Below, piece by piece: positions 23,688 through 33,178 of a DNA stretch of 48,258 nt (its first letter is position 1; every line of letters starts with the position of its first letter). Position numbers and translations under genes: made by a program. This DNA is from an uncultured Lachnospiraceae bacterium. Lineage in GTDB: Bacteria; Bacillota; Clostridia; Lachnospirales; Lachnospiraceae. The notes beneath the pieces were generated by a model. That model was not told where the DNA came from and made no database searches. It worked only from the letters and a program-made list of their open reading frames with translations. The DNA lies in the NCBI GenBank assembly GCA_910588815.1, contig CAJUQY010000020.1, positions 1 to 48,258 of the forward strand, given 5' to 3'.

Positions 23688-24758
23688 TTATTCTCCCAGC
23701 TTTGTAAGCTTCGCTGCCTGGTCGGCTGCAATGCAGGCGTCGATGATCTCCTGGATATCCCCGTTCATAATCTTATCCAGCTTATAAAGGGTCAGGCCGA
23801 TGCGATGGTCCGTGACTCTCCCCTGGGGAAAATTGTAGGTGCGGATTTTCTCCGAGCGGTCCCCGGTGCCGATCTGGCTCCGCCTTGCCTCCGCCTCGGC
23901 GTCGTGGGCTTTCTGGCACTCCATATCATAGAGCTTTGCCCTGAGCAGGGCAAAAGCCTTCGCCTTATTCTGAAGCTGAGACTTCTCCGTCTGGCTGTAG
24001 ACCACGATCCCGGTGGGGTAATGGGTCAGCCGCACCGCCGAGTCGGTGGTGTTGACACACTGCCCGCCGTTTCCCGATGCCCGCATGACATCGATGCGGA
24101 TATCCTTCTCGTCAATCTGTATATCCACGTCCTCCGCCTCCGGCATAACCGCCACCGTGATGGTAGAGGTGTGGATCCGGCCGCCGGACTCCGTCTCCGG
24201 CACCCGCTGCACCCGGTGCACACCGGACTCATATTTCATAAGGGAATAGGCGCCCTGGCCCCGAATCATGAAGGTCACGCTCTTCATGCCCCCGATTCCG
24301 ATTTCGTCGGCCTCCATAAGCTCCAGCTTCCACCGTCTGTTCTCCACGTAATGCGCGTACATCCGGTAGATCTCCGCCGCAAAGAGAGCCGCCTCATCGC
24401 CGCCGGCCCCCGCGCGGATCTCCACAATCACATTTTTATCATCGTTGGGATCCCTGGGAAGCAGGAGAACCTTCAGCTGTTTTTCAAGCTCCGTGATCTT
24501 CTCCCTGGCCGAGGAAAGCTCCTCCTTGAGCATTTCCCTCATTTCCTCGTCACTCTCGCCCTCCAGCATGGAAAGACTATCCTCTGCGTCCTGTTTTGCC
24601 CCCTTATATTCTTTATAAGCCTCTACCACAGGGGAAAGCTCCGTCTGTTCTTTCATAAGCTTCCGGAACTTTGTCTGATCTTCCACCACATAGGGATTAT
24701 TCAGTTCCTCCAGAATCTCTTCAAAACGAATGAGAATATCGTCCAGCCTGTCAAACAT
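23688..24758 (-). CDS. prfA: Peptide chain release factor 1
   Basis: This 356-residue factor reads UAA and UAG stop codons and triggers release of the finished protein on the ribosome. The GGQ loop is in ASGNGGQCVNTTDSAVRL (about residue 230), methylated by PrmC in known systems. The stop-codon-reading tripeptide of type PxT is PET in VQRVPETESGGRIHT. AGAGGDEAALFA opens domain 2. ATG 24758 follows CAAGGAGGG. It is directly downstream of prmC, the usual pairing. Length is normal. Confidence 0.96.
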   Translation of the reverse strand: MFDRLDDILIRFEEILEELNNPYVVEDQTKFRKLMKEQTELSPVVEAYKEYKGAKQDAEDSLSMLEGESDEEMREMLKEELSSAREKITELEKQLKVLLLPRDPNDDKNVIVEIRAGAGGDEAALFAAEIYRMYAHYVENRRWKLELMEADEIGIGGMKSVTFMIRGQGAYSLMKYESGVHRVQRVPETESGGRIHTSTITVAVMPEAEDVDIQIDEKDIRIDVMRASGNGGQCVNTTDSAVRLTHYPTGIVVYSQTEKSQLQNKAKAFALLRAKLYDMECQKAHDAEAEARRSQIGTGDRSEKIRTYNFPQGRVTDHRIGLTLYKLDKIMNGDIQEIIDACIAADQAAKLTKLGE

Positions 24759-24780
24759 AGCCGACCCTCCTTGTCCATTT

Positions 24781-25683
24781 TTATTCCGGGCTCACCGCCC
24801 TCACCACCCGGTCGTTCCCCGCCAAATCCTTAAGCACCTCTATATGAAGAAAGCCGGCTTCCCGGAACAGCCTCGGCACCGTCTCTCCCTGATCCCAACC
24901 AATCTCCAGATAAATCCGTCCGCCGGGAAACAGATGGTTTGCCGCCTCTTCCCTGATCCGCCGATAAAAAGCCAGCCCGTCGCCGCTCCCGTCCAGCGCG
25001 AGTCTCGGTTCATACTCCTTTACCTCCGGCATGAGCCTCTCAAGCTCTCCGCTTGGTATATAAGGCGGATTGGAGACAATACAATCAAACCGTTCCCCGG
25101 AAAGCGCTTTGAATAAATCTGATTCCACAAGCCGGCAGTCTTCCGCGAGTCCAAAACGCCGGACGTTTTCCGCCGCCACCCCAAGCGCTTCCGGCGATAT
25201 ATCGCTTAAAACGACCTCGATCCCGTCCTTCCCCGCCTCCGCCCTATCCCCTGCGGGCCTCTTCTGCCGCATGCATATGGCTAAGCTTATACCGATGCAG
25301 CCGGAACCGGTGCAAAGATCCAAAAGCCGATAGGGTCTAGCCGCCCCCCGCTCCCCCTCAAGCACCGTCTCCGCCAAGGTCTCCGTATCCTGCCTGGGAA
25401 TGAGCACATGCCTGTTGACGAAAAAAGGAAGCCCCATAAACTCCTGGCTCTCCAAAAGCTGCTGCAGGGGAATTCTCTTCGCCCGCTGTCCGGCCAGCCG
25501 CCTAAACTCCTTCACGGCTTCTTTCGCATCCTCCGGAATCTCTGTCTCCATATACCGGAAATACGTCCCCTTATCCATGGAAAAACAATGGGAAAACAGA
25601 TACCAGGCATCTAACTCCCCCTCCGGCACCCCGGATGCGAGGAGGGCTTTTTCTCCCTCCTTCAAAAGCTCCCTGTAGCGCAT
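24781..25683 (-). CDS. prmC: Release factor glutamine methyltransferase
   Basis: This 300-residue enzyme methylates the glutamine of the GGQ motif in release factors using S-adenosylmethionine. The catalytic NPPY sits in CIVSNPPYIPSGE. The SAM-binding loop is LLDLCTGSGCIGISLA, and the N-terminal helical domain starts MRYRELLKEGEKAL. ATG 25683 shares one base with the TGA of the upstream gene (TGATG), so translation is probably coupled. The window between the SAM loop and the NPPY motif holds an insertion (KRPAGDRAEAGKDGI) slightly longer than usual. Confidence 0.94.
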   Translation of the reverse strand: MRYRELLKEGEKALLASGVPEGELDAWYLFSHCFSMDKGTYFRYMETEIPEDAKEAVKEFRRLAGQRAKRIPLQQLLESQEFMGLPFFVNRHVLIPRQDTETLAETVLEGERGAARPYRLLDLCTGSGCIGISLAICMRQKRPAGDRAEAGKDGIEVVLSDISPEALGVAAENVRRFGLAEDCRLVESDLFKALSGERFDCIVSNPPYIPSGELERLMPEVKEYEPRLALDGSGDGLAFYRRIREEAANHLFPGGRIYLEIGWDQGETVPRLFREAGFLHIEVLKDLAGNDRVVRAVSPE

Positions 25684-26684
25684 CACGCTTCCCCGCCGGA
25701 AGTTTTCTCTTTCCCCGCATTCTCCGAGGCTTCCGGGAATGTCCTGCCAAAATTCTCCCTCTCGTAGGCTCTCCAATCAAAGACTTCCTCCACGGAACGG
25801 ATCGCCACCTCAATCATATCGTCCTCCGGCTCCCTGGTAGTCAGCCGCTGGAGAAGGAGCCCCGGCTTGCTGATCAGATTGATCAACCAGTTGTCACTCC
25901 TCCCGGCAAGCTTCAAAATCTCATAGGAAATTCCTGCGATGACCGGAATCAGCAGAATCCGCAGTACAATTTTCAGCCATACCTGATCCACCTGGATCAC
26001 CATGGAAAAGAGAATGCTCACGAAGACCACAAAGAGCAGAAAGCTGGTTCCGCAGCGCTTGTGCTGCTTGGAACTCTTCCTCACATTTTCCACCGTCAAA
26101 TCCAGGCCGTGTTCTACACAGTTGATACATTTATGCTCTGCTCCGTGATACATAAATACACGGCGGATATCTTTCATTAAAGAAATTAAAAGCACATAGC
26201 CCACAAAGATTGCCAGACGGATCACACCCTCCAGAAATCCCATAAGCGCCCGGGACGTCACAAAGCTCCGGAACAAATTGGACAGGAACATGGGAAGCAC
26301 AAAAAAAATCCCAAGAGCCAGCACCACCGCCAGAGCCATGGCAAAGCCCATCATCAGGCTCTCCCCCATTTTGCCCTCCTTCTCCTCCCCGCCGTCATGT
26401 TCTGCAGCTTTCTGTTTCTTTTCTCCCGCCTCATCCTCTTCTTCATAAAAGCCGGCGGAAAAGCTCAGAATTTTCATGCCCAGCCGCATAGAATCTATAA
26501 AATTAAAGATCCCCCTGACAAAAGGAATATTCAGCGCCTTATGTTTTTTGGTAAAGGTCTGCCAGGTATCCTTTGCCACCTCGATCTCCCCGTCCGGCTT
26601 CCTCACCGCCACTGCGTACATGTCCTGATTCTGCATCATAACGCCCTCAATGACCGCCTGGCCGCCGATCCCTGATGACTTCAT
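25683..26684 (-). CDS. yqhQ: DUF1385 membrane protein (YqhQ-like)
   Basis: This 333-residue protein begins SGIGGQAVIEGVMMQNQDMY, the diagnostic N-terminus of DUF1385. RGIFNFIDSMRLGMKIL follows, then a charged Glu/Lys loop, four membrane segments (one being AIFVGYVLLISLM), and YHGAEHKCINCVE with CGTSFLLFVVFVSILF. The family is conserved in Firmicutes beside rpmE and prmC/prfA; its biochemical role is not established. AGAGGAGG stands before the ATG. The last 30 residues are polar and cytoplasmic. Confidence 0.92.
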   Translation of the reverse strand: MKSSGIGGQAVIEGVMMQNQDMYAVAVRKPDGEIEVAKDTWQTFTKKHKALNIPFVRGIFNFIDSMRLGMKILSFSAGFYEEEDEAGEKKQKAAEHDGGEEKEGKMGESLMMGFAMALAVVLALGIFFVLPMFLSNLFRSFVTSRALMGFLEGVIRLAIFVGYVLLISLMKDIRRVFMYHGAEHKCINCVEHGLDLTVENVRKSSKQHKRCGTSFLLFVVFVSILFSMVIQVDQVWLKIVLRILLIPVIAGISYEILKLAGRSDNWLINLISKPGLLLQRLTTREPEDDMIEVAIRSVEEVFDWRAYERENFGRTFPEASENAGKEKTSGGEA

Positions 26685-26742
26685 CCGGTACGTCCTCCTC
26701 TAACTGTTTTATGGGAAACCCCTCCGGATTCCCCATATAGCT

Positions 26743-26780
26743 AAAAAGGCTGAGATTCCACAATATCCGAAATCTCAACC
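26743..26780 (-). terminator. Intrinsic terminator downstream of rpmE
   Basis: The minus strand forms a 10-bp stem (26771-26780 with 26748-26757, one G-T pair) followed by TTTTT (26747-26743). It separates rpmE from the yqhQ-prmC-prfA operon. Confidence 0.8.
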
Positions 26781-26797
26781 TCATCTCTGTGCAATGC

Positions 26798-27007
26798 CTA
26801 TTTCCCTGCGTTTACTCCGTACTTACGGTTAAACTTCTCGATACGGCCTCTTGCAGACGCCGCCTTCTGCTGGCCTGTGTAGAACGGATGGCATTTGGAA
26901 CAGATCTCTACGTGAATGTCCCCTTTGGTAGAACCGGTCACAAACTCGTTGCCACAGTTGCACACAACCTTTGCCTGATGATACTCAGGATGAATCCCCT
27001 CTCTCAT
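26798..27007 (-). CDS. rpmE: 50S ribosomal protein L31 (zinc-binding type)
   Basis: This is a 69-residue ribosomal protein, MREGIHPEYHQAKVVCNCGN, with the zinc ligands CxC and ICSKCHPFYTGQQ. This is the C+ form that stores zinc; C-minus paralogues replace it in zinc shortage. The ATG at 27007 follows GAGAGGTG; an in-frame GTG 18 bases upstream is less likely. It ends in NRKYGVNAGK, complete. Confidence 0.96.
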   Translation of the reverse strand: MREGIHPEYHQAKVVCNCGNEFVTGSTKGDIHVEICSKCHPFYTGQQKAASARGRIEKFNRKYGVNAGK

Positions 27008-27150
27008 GTCTTTCACCTCTCTCACTGCAATTTTTATCCTTTGGCGAATGCCGCCTATCTATCTGGACACTATAAAACAGCGAACATTATTATATCATAC
27101 AGAAGCCCCAAATGCAAGCATTTTTTGCCCGTTGTTTCCCGTTTTGCCTC

Positions 27151-28887
27151 CTAATTTCCGGCCTTCCTCTCAAAACTCTCTGCCTGGACCAGCTCGTCAT
27201 CCGTCGGATAGCAGGCGACGGTGACGTAGTCTCCCACATCAAGGATAACGGCTTCCGGGTAGTCCTTTGCGCTTACCATATAATATGCCTTCCCCTTCTC
27301 CAGCTTCAGGAAATAAACCGTATTTCCATCCATGTCGGCGGCACGGATCTCTTCCACCTTCCCCGACACGCTTACGGTCTCCTCTTCCGGTTCCGGCCCG
27401 TCAGGCTCATCACTTAAGATCTGGTTCTCCACCAAAAGCTCTTGATAGCGTTTCTGGCAGTCGGCGACCGTACCTCCCGTGGCCACGATCTGGTACTGCT
27501 GCACATTGACCATGGCGTACATTTTTACCAAGCCGGCCGCGTCCTTCAGAGCCATAAAATACGTGGGCTGGTCGGAAATATTTAAGAGCAGCGGGAAAGT
27601 CGCCCTGTAGCTGAACTGCTGGACCGCCCCCTCCGCCGAGGACATCGCCGAATATTCCTCCGCCCCGGCACAGGAATAATAATGTGCCTCCTTGGTTCTC
27701 TGGTTCACCAGGATAAAGCCGATATTTCCCCGATCCCCGGTAACAGAGGTCACCCCGGTATAGACCCATACGTCATCATCCTGGGCGATAAAATTGTAGC
27801 CGTCGGTGGTCTCCGTGCAGTCCGTCTGTCCGAACATGGAATTCCAGAAACCGTTGTGGTATTCTCCGTAATAGTCATACTGCTCCACAATCAGATCCGC
27901 CGAATATGCCCGGTCCACCCAGGTGGGAACATCCCCGATGTCATAATACTCCGTGTCTCCGGTGACCGCGTTCATGAGGACCGCCCCCTTGATATCCGTT
28001 CCGTCAAAAAGGCCGATCCTCTTCTCGATCACCGACGCGATCCAGTAAGGCGTCCCGTCGTCATCGATCTCAAAATTCACATCGTCAAACATAAGCGTCG
28101 GATAGGAAAACCGCAGATGGCGCATCAAATCCCGGCTGAAATACTCCGAAGGCGAATATTTAATGCCTTCTTCCAGCCGAACCACCTCCACCTCCTGAGT
28201 CCTCATGTCGATGCGCACATAGGCAGGGATCCCCGCCCCCCGATTGTTCCACCACTTGAAGAAATCATTGTAATTCAGATAATTGACCCGGACAGGATTC
28301 CCCTGGTAATTGATCTGGGCCGAAGCGTCGTCCACGGCAAACTGGCTCACCAGATCGCTCAATTCTCCCAGCTTCCGATTTGCCAAATTGTTGGCCGAGT
28401 CCTCATCCAGGAGAGGGATCTGATTCCAGCTGATCTCCGATACCTCCTCCGCGAAATCCCCCGTATTCATGGGCATCAGTTCCGAGTAGGCCTTCGCCCG
28501 AAACACAACAAACCCGAAAAGAGAACCCACGACCATCACCAGGACTGACAGGACCACGAGCGCCAGAGGCACGGCCAGATTTTTCTTCGTATAAGCCATA
28601 TACTCCTTCGCCGTGCCGGCCCTGAAGCCCTGCAAAAGCACCATGCAGACCGCAAACACGACGCTGAGCAAAATGATAAAGGTATAAAGCTCCCGGTTGT
28701 GGATATTGAGCGCCGGCAGCTTGATATAAAAGTAGATTCCGCCGAATGCCAGCGTGACAAGAAGGCTTAAAAGCACCCTGGTCACCGGGCCGCCCTTGGG
28801 CTTCCTGGGCCGTATAATCTTCTCCTTCCGCTCCGATTCGCCGCCCGGCTGCCCGCCCATCATCATCTTAAAATCAAAAATGTTCAT
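27151..28887 (-). CDS. Conserved membrane protein with large extracytoplasmic region, function unknown
   Basis: This 578-residue protein has a Pro/Lys/Arg-rich cytoplasmic start (RKEKIIRPRKPKGG), then three membrane segments (TRVLLSLLVTLAFGGIYFYI, YTFIILLSVVFAVCMVLL, VPLALVVLSVLVMVVG), and about 430 residues that should lie outside. These contain repeated aromatic, mixed alpha/beta sequence and a final domain (SVSGKVEEIRAADMDGNTVY) like an OB or beta-barrel fold. The start follows GGAAAGGAA. I do not recognise a family function. It is 40 bases downstream of the GDPD gene and probably shares its operon. Confidence 0.72.
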   Translation of the reverse strand: MNIFDFKMMMGGQPGGESERKEKIIRPRKPKGGPVTRVLLSLLVTLAFGGIYFYIKLPALNIHNRELYTFIILLSVVFAVCMVLLQGFRAGTAKEYMAYTKKNLAVPLALVVLSVLVMVVGSLFGFVVFRAKAYSELMPMNTGDFAEEVSEISWNQIPLLDEDSANNLANRKLGELSDLVSQFAVDDASAQINYQGNPVRVNYLNYNDFFKWWNNRGAGIPAYVRIDMRTQEVEVVRLEEGIKYSPSEYFSRDLMRHLRFSYPTLMFDDVNFEIDDDGTPYWIASVIEKRIGLFDGTDIKGAVLMNAVTGDTEYYDIGDVPTWVDRAYSADLIVEQYDYYGEYHNGFWNSMFGQTDCTETTDGYNFIAQDDDVWVYTGVTSVTGDRGNIGFILVNQRTKEAHYYSCAGAEEYSAMSSAEGAVQQFSYRATFPLLLNISDQPTYFMALKDAAGLVKMYAMVNVQQYQIVATGGTVADCQKRYQELLVENQILSDEPDGPEPEEETVSVSGKVEEIRAADMDGNTVYFLKLEKGKAYYMVSAKDYPEAVILDVGDYVTVACYPTDDELVQAESFERKAGN

Positions 28888-28927
28888 ATTTTTTTCCTTT
28901 CCGCAGATCTTTCTTCCGTTTCTGCCG

Positions 28928-30742
28928 TCACTTCTCCTGCCCGATCACCAGCCGGATAAACTCAATCAGGCTTTCCGTCCCCTCCTCCCGATACAGGGTT
29001 TCCCTGGCAAGGACCGGCCGGTCCGTAATAATATTGTCCACCTGAAGACGTTTCATCCTGCCAAGCTCTCCCTGGGTATTGACTGTCCAGGCATGGATTT
29101 TCTTTCCGAAGGCATGGGCGCTGTCCACCAGATTTTCGGTGACAAAGCCGGAGCGGATACTGAAGAAGTCGATGTTTTCATCTTCAAAATAGGTACCGTA
29201 AGCCGCCATCAGAATATACCCCGTTTCCATCTCGGGACTCCGTTCCTTCACCTCCTTTAAATATCTGTAGCTGGTGGAGCTTAAGACCACCTGTCCCTCC
29301 ATGTTGTACTCTTCAATCAGCTTAAGTGTCTCCTCCACCAGCGTGTCACTGTAATGATCCGCTTTCAATTCGATATTCATATCGATCCGCCCCTTGCATG
29401 CCTCCAGAGCCTCCGCCAAAGTGAGAATCCCGGTTCCCGCAAATTCTTCCGAAAACCAGCCTCCAAAATCCATCAAGAGCAGGTCGCCGTAGGTATATTC
29501 CCACAGTCTCCCCTTCTCTCCTGTAATCCGTTTCAGGCTTGGATCATGGAAAACCACCACTACGTCATCTTTCGTCTCCTGGACATCAATCTCCACATAA
29601 TCAGACATGCTGTCGATGGCCGCCTCAATGGCCGGCAGCGTATTTTCCGGAGCCTTGTAGGAATACCCCCGGTGGGAGGTGATCTTTGTCTCTGAGATAG
29701 CTCCTCTGACCGCCGCTATGGCGCCGCTGTGGATCCGGTCGTAAGTGTATAGAATACCGGAAAGCGTCAGGCTCACAGCCAGAAAAACCGTCGATATCTT
29801 CCTCACCCCTGCGGGAAAGGAGTAATGATAAGGCGGAATCTCCCAGCGGTATTTTTGATCCGCATACCGGTACAGAAGAAACGTCAGAGCAGCCGTATTC
29901 AAATAAATCCCCACCGCGGAGACCACCACCAGAGCGCCGATGTCAATCCCTCTGCTGATTGTCAAAGCCAAGGCCAGTTCTATCATTTTGTCCGCAAAAA
30001 GCATCACCAGGAGAGCGGCGAATACCTTGAAGACAAATTGTCCCACCAGATAGAACATCCAGGAAAAGAGATTCATCCCAAACAAAAAGAGGGCCACGGA
30101 AAGCCATTTTTTCCGGAGCAGCTTAAGGCTTTCCTCCCTGGAATCCCGAAAACGAAAATCAAGCAGGGTGGAAATCGCCGGGACGAAAAGATGCAGAATG
30201 GCCACGCCGAGCAGCGCTGCCCAGAAAAACCATGCGGCAATCTGCACGATAAGCTTTCCCTCAAGTCCGTTCAGGATATAGTTCAAAGGCCGGATATGCT
30301 TAAGAAGCCTTATGAGAAGCCATCCCTGTGTCAGAAGATAATAGCCGGCATTCAGAAACAGGACCCGAAGATTGCCGGTCTGAAATAACTCGGCCAAATT
30401 CTTCACGCCGAAAAACAAAAGCTTTAAAGGGCTGATCTTCTCCTTCGCCACTCCTGCCTGAAAAATCGTATAGAGGGCGCAAATCTCCACGTTAGCAAAA
30501 AGGAAACAGAGAAAAAGAAATAAAACCAGAATCAGAACCGTCTCCGGAGAAAGGAAAAACCGCAGGGCATTCCTCGCGGTCAGATAACTGAACCCGGACC
30601 GTTTCAGGGCAAAAGCCACCCCATGGCCTGCCATTTCAATCAAAATAAAGGCCACAAAGATCCGGTATACAATTTCAAAAATCAGGATACTGCCCCGGTT
30701 TACCCGGAGCATATCCCTGAAACTGCGAAGAACACTCCGCAT
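28928..30742 (-). CDS. Membrane-anchored glycerophosphodiester phosphodiesterase
   Basis: This 604-residue protein has two parts. The first 330 residues hold about six to eight membrane segments (a GDPD membrane domain). The rest is a GDPD barrel: SHRGYSYKAPENTLPAIEAA with HRG...E-N as catalytic/metal site, DYVEIDVQETKDDVVVVFHD and IELKAD, ending TDRPVLARETL. It would hydrolyse glycerophosphodiesters, for example from lipids or lipoteichoic acid, to glycerol-3-phosphate plus an alcohol. The ATG at 30742 with GGAG 8 bases upstream is preferred; a GTG and an ATG lie within 9 bases before it. It follows the ABC permease gene closely. Confidence 0.88.
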   Translation of the reverse strand: MRSVLRSFRDMLRVNRGSILIFEIVYRIFVAFILIEMAGHGVAFALKRSGFSYLTARNALRFFLSPETVLILVLFLFLCFLFANVEICALYTIFQAGVAKEKISPLKLLFFGVKNLAELFQTGNLRVLFLNAGYYLLTQGWLLIRLLKHIRPLNYILNGLEGKLIVQIAAWFFWAALLGVAILHLFVPAISTLLDFRFRDSREESLKLLRKKWLSVALFLFGMNLFSWMFYLVGQFVFKVFAALLVMLFADKMIELALALTISRGIDIGALVVVSAVGIYLNTAALTFLLYRYADQKYRWEIPPYHYSFPAGVRKISTVFLAVSLTLSGILYTYDRIHSGAIAAVRGAISETKITSHRGYSYKAPENTLPAIEAAIDSMSDYVEIDVQETKDDVVVVFHDPSLKRITGEKGRLWEYTYGDLLLMDFGGWFSEEFAGTGILTLAEALEACKGRIDMNIELKADHYSDTLVEETLKLIEEYNMEGQVVLSSTSYRYLKEVKERSPEMETGYILMAAYGTYFEDENIDFFSIRSGFVTENLVDSAHAFGKKIHAWTVNTQGELGRMKRLQVDNIITDRPVLARETLYREEGTESLIEFIRLVIGQEK

Positions 30743-30757
30743 CCCCATCACTCCAGA

Positions 30758-32125
30758 CTACTGGTTCTTTTCCCGGCTCATCTTGAAAGCCCTGGAAAGC
30801 TTAATGGGATTTCCGTACATCAGCGTGCCCATGCGGTAAATCTTCGCCCCGACTGTGGCGACCACCAAAATGGTTCCGGCCAGGAGGAGGAAGGAAAGCG
30901 CAATCTCTAAGAAGGCCACATTCCCCATAGCCACCCGCACAAACATGCCGTAGGGCGAGGTGAAAGGAATGAAGGAGAGAACCTTCATCACAATGCCGTC
31001 GCTGTTTTGCAGATTGAACATGGTCAGAAGAAATGCCGCAACAAACAGGAACATCACCGGCCCGGCGTTTCGGCTCACATCCTCTGTCTTGGATACCAGG
31101 GCACCCAGCACGCCGTAACAGAAGGCATAGAGGATATATCCGAACAGGCCAAACATGGCGAAAGCCAGAAGCACGCTTCCCGGAATGTGGAATACGAAAT
31201 CCAGCATCCCTCCCCATGCCTCCCGGTTAAACTGATAGGAGACCAGGGCCGCGCCGATCATAACGCCTGTCTGTACAAAACCTGCCGCCGCCCCCGCAAG
31301 CACCTTCCCGAAAATCAGGCTGTTGCTGGACGTACTGGTCACAAGAATCTCCATAGCCCGGTTGCTCTTCTCCTGTGCCACGGAAACCGCCACGGAATTC
31401 CCATATAGTAACACCATAAAATATAACACAAAAATCAACAAATAGGTATACAAAAAATTACTAATGCTGTCTTTTCCCAGCACGATGGTCTCTGAAACAG
31501 GTGAAAAACGGTAAATCTGCTCCACGGTCCCGCTGTCGGCCCCGAGTTTTTCAAGCTCACTTTTCCTGTACAGGTAAGAAATCCCCTCCGCAAAGGTTCC
31601 CTCCACCGAGTCGCTGAAGCTTCTGTTCTTTACATAATACCGGTATCCCATGAGGGAGTCTACCGCAAAACCGCACCGGGGGCCTCCGGCCTCCTCGCTC
31701 TCATCCTCCCCGGAGGCTTTGGCCGCCTCCATCAGTTCCCCGTCCCCGTTTTCCACAAGGCTCTTAAGCTCTTCCTCCGAGGACACTTGCAAAATCCGCG
31801 CCGACGGAAAGATTCCGGCCAAAACATCCGGATCTGTCACAGCCCCGGCATCATAGAGATAAATGGTTCCCTCATAGTCACTGACTGCCGCATTTCCGTT
31901 TTCCGTGAAGGCGGCTCCCCCGTCCGGCGCCGGCGTCATTTCCGCATTCTCCGTCTCCATATTGCCGCCGGGAAGCCCCGGAATCAGCCCTGACAAGTCA
32001 AAAAATGACGGAAGGCTTAAGACAATCACAAACAACAGCGCAAAGCCCGCCGTGATCCCGATAAAAGATTTTGTTTTCACATAATTCAAGAACTCATGTT
32101 TCCAGACAATTCCAAACTGTTTCAT
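30758..32125 (-). CDS. ABC-2 family exporter permease (NatB-like)
   Basis: This 455-residue permease begins with a membrane segment (FIGITAGFALLFVIVLSLPS), has a large external loop of about 170 residues with SDSVEGTFAEGISYLYRKSE, and then five or six further segments, including a conserved NRAMEILVTSTSSNSLIFGK loop typical of ABC-2/NatB permeases. It overlaps the ATPase gene by 4 bases. NatAB-type exporters move Na+ or other small molecules; the substrate here is unknown. Confidence 0.85.
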   Translation of the reverse strand: MKQFGIVWKHEFLNYVKTKSFIGITAGFALLFVIVLSLPSFFDLSGLIPGLPGGNMETENAEMTPAPDGGAAFTENGNAAVSDYEGTIYLYDAGAVTDPDVLAGIFPSARILQVSSEEELKSLVENGDGELMEAAKASGEDESEEAGGPRCGFAVDSLMGYRYYVKNRSFSDSVEGTFAEGISYLYRKSELEKLGADSGTVEQIYRFSPVSETIVLGKDSISNFLYTYLLIFVLYFMVLLYGNSVAVSVAQEKSNRAMEILVTSTSSNSLIFGKVLAGAAAGFVQTGVMIGAALVSYQFNREAWGGMLDFVFHIPGSVLLAFAMFGLFGYILYAFCYGVLGALVSKTEDVSRNAGPVMFLFVAAFLLTMFNLQNSDGIVMKVLSFIPFTSPYGMFVRVAMGNVAFLEIALSFLLLAGTILVVATVGAKIYRMGTLMYGNPIKLSRAFKMSREKNQ

Positions 32126-33039
32126 TCTCCGTCACCTGCCTTTGTCACAAAAATATCATTTAAAGACGGTTCGTACATACCCGTCTGTTCCACATCGATG
32201 TCCGTCTCGGAAAGGGCCGCAAGCAGCTTCCGCTTGGCGTCTCCGCACTGTCCCTCCAGAATCAGGTAATTCTTTTTCACCTGTTCCACCCGGACCAGGT
32301 GTGAAAACTCTGCCGCCGTCTTCTCTGCCAGCTGTTCCGCAGAGTAATTGACCGCCGACAGCGTCAGCCGATTCATTCCCATCTCATGTTTGATCCCTTT
32401 TAAATTGCCCTCCAGCACGATATCCCCATGATTGATAATGGCAATGTCCTCGCAGAACTCTTCCACATAGCCCATCTGATGGCTGGAAAATATGACCAGA
32501 CGGCCCTTGAGAATCTGTTCCCGGACCACATCCTTGAGAATCTGGGAATTGACCGGATCCAGCCCGGAAAACGGCTCATCCAATATAATAATATCCGGAT
32601 CGCAGATTAAGGTCTGGGCAAGCTGCACCTTCTGCTGGTTCCCCTTAGACAGTGTCTCCAGTTTCCGGTCCGCATATTCTCCGATCTCCAGCCGGTCAAG
32701 CCACCATTTTCCGCTCTCCCTGGCCTCTTTCGTTCCCATTCCCCGGAGCGCCGCCAGATAAACCATCTGATCCAGCACCTTTTTCTGGGGATACAGGCCC
32801 CGCTCCTCCGGCAGATAACCGATTTTGTATTCCTTTGGGACAAAAGGCTTCCCGTCCGCAAGCACCTCGCCTTTATTGGGACGGAACACATCCATCAATA
32901 CCCGGATGGTGGTGGTCTTCCCAGCGCCGTTTCTCCCTAAAAGCCCCAGCGCCCGGCCGCTTTCCACCTCAAAGGAAATCCCGTGCAGAACCTCTTTGTC
33001 TCCAAAGCTTTTTCTGATTCCTTTTACTTCAAGCTTCAT
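32122..33039 (-). CDS. ABC transporter ATP-binding protein (NatA-like)
   Basis: This 305-residue ATPase has Walker A GLLGRNGAGKTTTIRVLM, a Q-loop region (IGYLPEERGLYPQKKV), the signature LSKGNQQKVQLAQTL, and Walker B DIIILDEPFSGLDPVNSQIL with the H-loop SSHQMGYVEE. The C-terminal 80 residues match the DUF4162 extension common in NatA-like exporters. It pairs with the overlapping permease. AAAGGA stands upstream of the ATG. No regulator is fused. The 140 bases above it up to DUF2812 show no clear gene. Confidence 0.92.
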   Translation of the reverse strand: MKLEVKGIRKSFGDKEVLHGISFEVESGRALGLLGRNGAGKTTTIRVLMDVFRPNKGEVLADGKPFVPKEYKIGYLPEERGLYPQKKVLDQMVYLAALRGMGTKEARESGKWWLDRLEIGEYADRKLETLSKGNQQKVQLAQTLICDPDIIILDEPFSGLDPVNSQILKDVVREQILKGRLVIFSSHQMGYVEEFCEDIAIINHGDIVLEGNLKGIKHEMGMNRLTLSAVNYSAEQLAEKTAAEFSHLVRVEQVKKNYLILEGQCGDAKRKLLAALSETDIDVEQTGMYEPSLNDIFVTKAGDGE

Positions 33040-33178
33040 AAACCTATAATTCCTTTCTTCTTATTTTGGCTGCTATCTGTAAATTTTCTGCCGAAACCCA
33101 CTTTACCACGGTTCCGGTGAAAACACAAAATTGCATATGTCTGTATTAGAATTGTATCTGTCGGCTGTATCTATATAT

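Noticed and set aside
24046..24249. Small plus-strand frame inside prfA
   Set aside because: It lies wholly within the conserved GGQ region of prfA on the other strand and matches nothing.
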